A stretch of 64,000 bases of DNA, taken from positions 1 to 64,000 of the forward strand of contig NZ_JACJON010000036.1 of assembly GCF_014695585.1 (NCBI RefSeq), read 5' to 3'. This document shows, piece after piece, positions 61,829 through 64,000 of this stretch. Numbering within the stretch: position 1 is the first letter of the stretch; each line of letters starts with the position of its first letter. The stretch is from Microcoleus sp. FACHB-831 (GTDB lineage: Bacteria; Cyanobacteriota; Cyanobacteriia; Cyanobacteriales; FACHB-T130). The position numbers and the translations under genes were made by a program. Under the pieces are notes generated by a model that worked only from the letters and a program-made list of their open reading frames with translations, was not told the origin of the DNA and ran no database searches.

Positions 61829-63619
61829 TTAACGCTTGGCTAGCTTCTTCGTGACTTTCCGCAGACGAATTGACTTAGGCGTAACTTCCACCAATTCATC
61901 GGGGCCGATGTATTCCAAAGCACGCTCCAAACTCATATCTACTGGGGCTTGCAACTGCACCAACTCTTCACCGCCAGAGGCGCGGTGGTTTGTCAGCTGT
62001 TTGGCCTTGCAGAGGTTGAGTTCCAAGTCTTGAGGACGGTTGTTTTCGCCCACAATCATCCCCCTGTAAATCTTCGTACCAGGGGTAATAAAGAATACAC
62101 CCCGGTCTTCAGCATTTTGGAGTGCGTAGTAGGTAGCGACTCCCTCTTCAAAGGAAATCAACACACCGTTGCGACGCGCTGAAATATCTCCGCTGAGGGG
62201 GCGATAGTCGAGGAAGCTGTGGTTCATAATCCCGTCGCCCCTTGTCAGTCGCATGAATTCACCCCGGAATCCCACCAAGCCACGCGCCGGAATTACAAAT
62301 TCTAACTGGGTGCGACCGTTGCTGCCAATTAGCATATCCTGCATTTCGCCTTTGCGCTGCCCCAAACGTTCGATACAGCTACCTGCTGCATCTTGGGGAA
62401 CATCGAGTACCAAGCACTCGAAGGGTTCGCAGGGTTGACCGCTGACTTCGCGGTAGATAACTTGTGGCTGAGATACCTGAAACTCATAGCCTTCGCGGCG
62501 CATGTTTTCAATTAGGATACCCAGGTGCAATTCACCGCGTCCTGAGACGAGGAATTTATCGGGGGAGTCGGTTTCTTCGACGCGCAAGGCGACGTTGGTT
62601 TCTAGTTCGCGGAACAAGCGATCGCGCACTTGTCTGGAAGTAACCAATGTCCCTTCCTGTCCGCAAAATGGCGAATCGTTGACGCTGAAGGTCATCTGCA
62701 AAGTGGGTTCATCCACTTTAATCAGCGGCAATGCTTGGGGTTCATCTGGACAAGTAATCGTCTCGCCAATGTTGGCATCAGCAAAGCCCGCTACTGCCAC
62801 AATATTCCCCGCCGAAGCTTCTTGCAACTCAATGCGCTTCAGGCCTTCAAAGCCCATCAACTTACTAACTTTGGTCTTAACAATCGCGCCGCTTTCAGTC
62901 ACCAAAGCAGCTTGTTGCCCAGCTTTGATAGTGCCGTTGTGGATTCTACCAATTACAATCCGCCCCACGTACTCAGAATAATCCAAGGTTGTGACTTGCA
63001 GTTGCAGCGGCTTGTTGGGGTCGCCGACTGGTGGTGGTACGTGGCGGAGAATTGCCTCAAACAGAGGCTGCATATCTGTCGCCTCACCCTCCAATTCTGC
63101 TTTAGCATAACCTGCTAAACCGGAGGCAAATAAATAGGGAAAGTCGCACTGATCTTCGTCTGCGCCTAGTTCTAGGAACAGATCCAAGACTTTATCTATA
63201 GCCTTGTAGGGTTCTGCTTGGGGACGGTCGATTTTATTGACGACTACGATAGGACGCAATCCCTTTTCTAGGGCTTTTTTCAGCACAAATCGCGTCTGAG
63301 GCATGGGGCCTTCGTTGGCATCTACAATTAGCAGACAGCCATCAACCATGCCCAACACCCGTTCGACTTCGCCGCCAAAATCGGCGTGTCCGGGGGTATC
63401 TACAATATTTACCAGCGTTTCTTTGTAGCGAACGGCTGTGTTTTTAGACAGAATTGTAATGCCCCGCTCCCGCTCAATGGCGTTGGAGTCCATAACGCAA
63501 TCTGGAACTTCTTCCCCTTCGCGGAAGATGCCGGATTGTTTGAGAAGGGCATCAACGAGGGTGGTTTTACCGTGATCGACGTGGGCAATAATCGCAACGT
63601 TGCGGATCGGGAGGGACAT
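61829..63619 (-). CDS. typA: TypA/BipA ribosome-associated GTPase
   Basis: 596 residues, normal for TypA/BipA. Translation-GTPase G domain: AHVDHGKTT (12-20), RGITI (switch I), [20 protein letters not shown] and the G5 SGLAGYA. EF-G-like domains II, III and V follow, then the family-specific C-terminus ([23 protein letters not shown]). It acts in ribosome biogenesis and stress adaptation. No damage. It is convergent with the HtrA gene. Confidence 0.95.
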   Translation of the reverse strand: MSLPIRNVAIIAHVDHGKTTLVDALLKQSGIFREGEEVPDCVMDSNAIERERGITILSKNTAVRYKETLVNIVDTPGHADFGGEVERVLGMVDGCLLIVDANEGPMPQTRFVLKKALEKGLRPIVVVNKIDRPQAEPYKAIDKVLDLFLELGADEDQCDFPYLFASGLAGYAKAELEGEATDMQPLFEAILRHVPPPVGDPNKPLQLQVTTLDYSEYVGRIVIGRIHNGTIKAGQQAALVTESGAIVKTKVSKLMGFEGLKRIELQEASAGNIVAVAGFADANIGETITCPDEPQALPLIKVDEPTLQMTFSVNDSPFCGQEGTLVTSRQVRDRLFRELETNVALRVEETDSPDKFLVSGRGELHLGILIENMRREGYEFQVSQPQVIYREVSGQPCEPFECLVLDVPQDAAGSCIERLGQRKGEMQDMLIGSNGRTQLEFVIPARGLVGFRGEFMRLTRGDGIMNHSFLDYRPLSGDISARRNGVLISFEEGVATYYALQNAEDRGVFFITPGTKIYRGMIVGENNRPQDLELNLCKAKQLTNHRASGGEELVQLQAPVDMSLERALEYIGPDELVEVTPKSIRLRKVTKKLAKR

Positions 63620-64000
63620 AAAGACTGAGGTCTGAGTTTTTATACTGGGTGGGGGGATTCAATAACAGAATTTTTGCCAGAGTCTTAAGTCTGTAAAGAA
63701 TCCTTAATAATTTTAGCTTATTATCAACGCTCTTGGGGCAGATAACGATCGCGATCGCATGCTAAAAAATAAATTTTAGCTTTGCTAGCAACTAGCATCA
63801 TGTCTACGAAAAATTCACCATAGTAGTTCGCGTTCTTTTATGGTGGCGGAATTGCTACTCTTGGGCTGAGAATCTTAAGCTATAAAATTCAGCAGTCTGG
63901 GATGCTTAATGCTGCTGAGTTTAAAAATGTGCAAATGCGTATTTCTCGGCTGCATAAAAGCTAGCTAGTCTTTGTAGGCATGTGTTGGATAGCCCAAATT
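63620..64000. other. 381-bp right-edge spacer
   Basis: Upstream side of typA. Holds two overlapping HIP1 copies (about 63747-63760) and a possible interrupted small ORF (63800-63964). Nothing else was recognised before the window ends. Confidence 0.5.
63800..63964 (+). pseudogene. possible small membrane-protein gene broken by two adjacent TAG codons
   Basis: From ATG 63800 the frame reads MSTKNSP, then TAG TAG (63821-63826), then an uninterrupted 45 codons: a hydrophobic stretch (FAFFYGGGIATLGLRILSY) and a charged helix (MLNAAEFKNVQMRISRLHKS) to TAG 63962-63964. The composition looks coding, and no start codon other than ATG 63902 follows the stops. Either a decayed gene, a chance frame, or an alternative start or read-through; confidence is low. 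Confidence 0.3.

Noticed and set aside
1-64000. tRNA, rRNA, CRISPR arrays, insertion sequences, prophage
   Set aside because: No T-loop GTTCRA-type pairs with acceptor stems, no direct-repeat arrays, no transposase, integrase or phage genes were seen.

Overview
The window is chromosomal DNA from a cyanobacterium. Photosynthesis-lineage genes support this: a Rubisco assembly factor (raf1), GUN4, Ycf35, the catalytic subunit of ferredoxin-thioredoxin reductase, phylloquinone-pathway menG and an IctB-family protein. The highly iterated palindrome GCGATCGC occurs in most of the window, and intergenic tracts of tandem heptamers resemble the STRR repeats of filamentous cyanobacteria. I saw no tRNA, rRNA, CRISPR array, insertion sequence or prophage gene.

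Layout. 0-9 kb: the 3' part of a Ser/Thr kinase that lacks its catalytic loop, a membrane glycosyltransferase, raf1, a REC-GAF response regulator, menG, a DUF445 protein and a methyltransferase-fold protein with a signal peptide. 8.8-14.3 kb (minus strand): grpE-dnaK-dnaJ-tusA-rsgA, with dnaJ/tusA overlapping. 15.1-20.5 kb (plus): pilB-pilT-pilC of the type IV pilus and an unrecognised gene. 20.8-27.3 kb: an oxidoreductase, a coupled DUF2997-ycf35-ferredoxin set, a YiaA/B protein, an unrecognised pair (a 588-residue coiled-coil membrane-anchored protein with a 105-residue helical protein), a Nudix hydrolase and a DUF3531 protein. 27.4-30.2 kb: a TPR protein, an ECF-like ATPase and rsmG.

30.2-37.8 kb (minus): three tandem paralogous multi-pass membrane proteins (predicted GT-C glycosyltransferases), with an aldo/keto reductase upstream and a decayed aldo/keto reductase remnant between two of the copies. 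This points to a duplicated reductase-plus-transferase unit. The three transferase genes are AT-rich and almost free of GCGATCGC. 37.8-50 kb: rpiA, an EAL protein, an RRM RNA-binding protein, a Ser/Thr kinase with ten TPRs, smpB, ictB, a histidine-kinase-like protein lacking the phosphoacceptor His, gun4, an rfaE2-type nucleotidyltransferase and a NarL-type regulator. 50.7-59 kb: icd, then an LPS-export set (lptA, lptB, lptF/G-like and a Pro/Thr-rich membrane-anchored protein), DUF309, ftrC and DUF58. 59.2-63.6 kb: a second PilT-like ATPase, an HtrA-type protease and typA/bipA. The right edge holds a possible small gene broken by two adjacent amber codons.

Most of the window is ordinary housekeeping. 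The regions least explained by known families are the 588/105-residue gene pair (23.7-26.0 kb), the glycosyltransferase array (30.2-36.4 kb), the His-less sensor kinase (46-47.6 kb) and the secreted methyltransferase-fold protein (7.9-8.8 kb). Functions are inferred from motifs read by eye; no database search was run.
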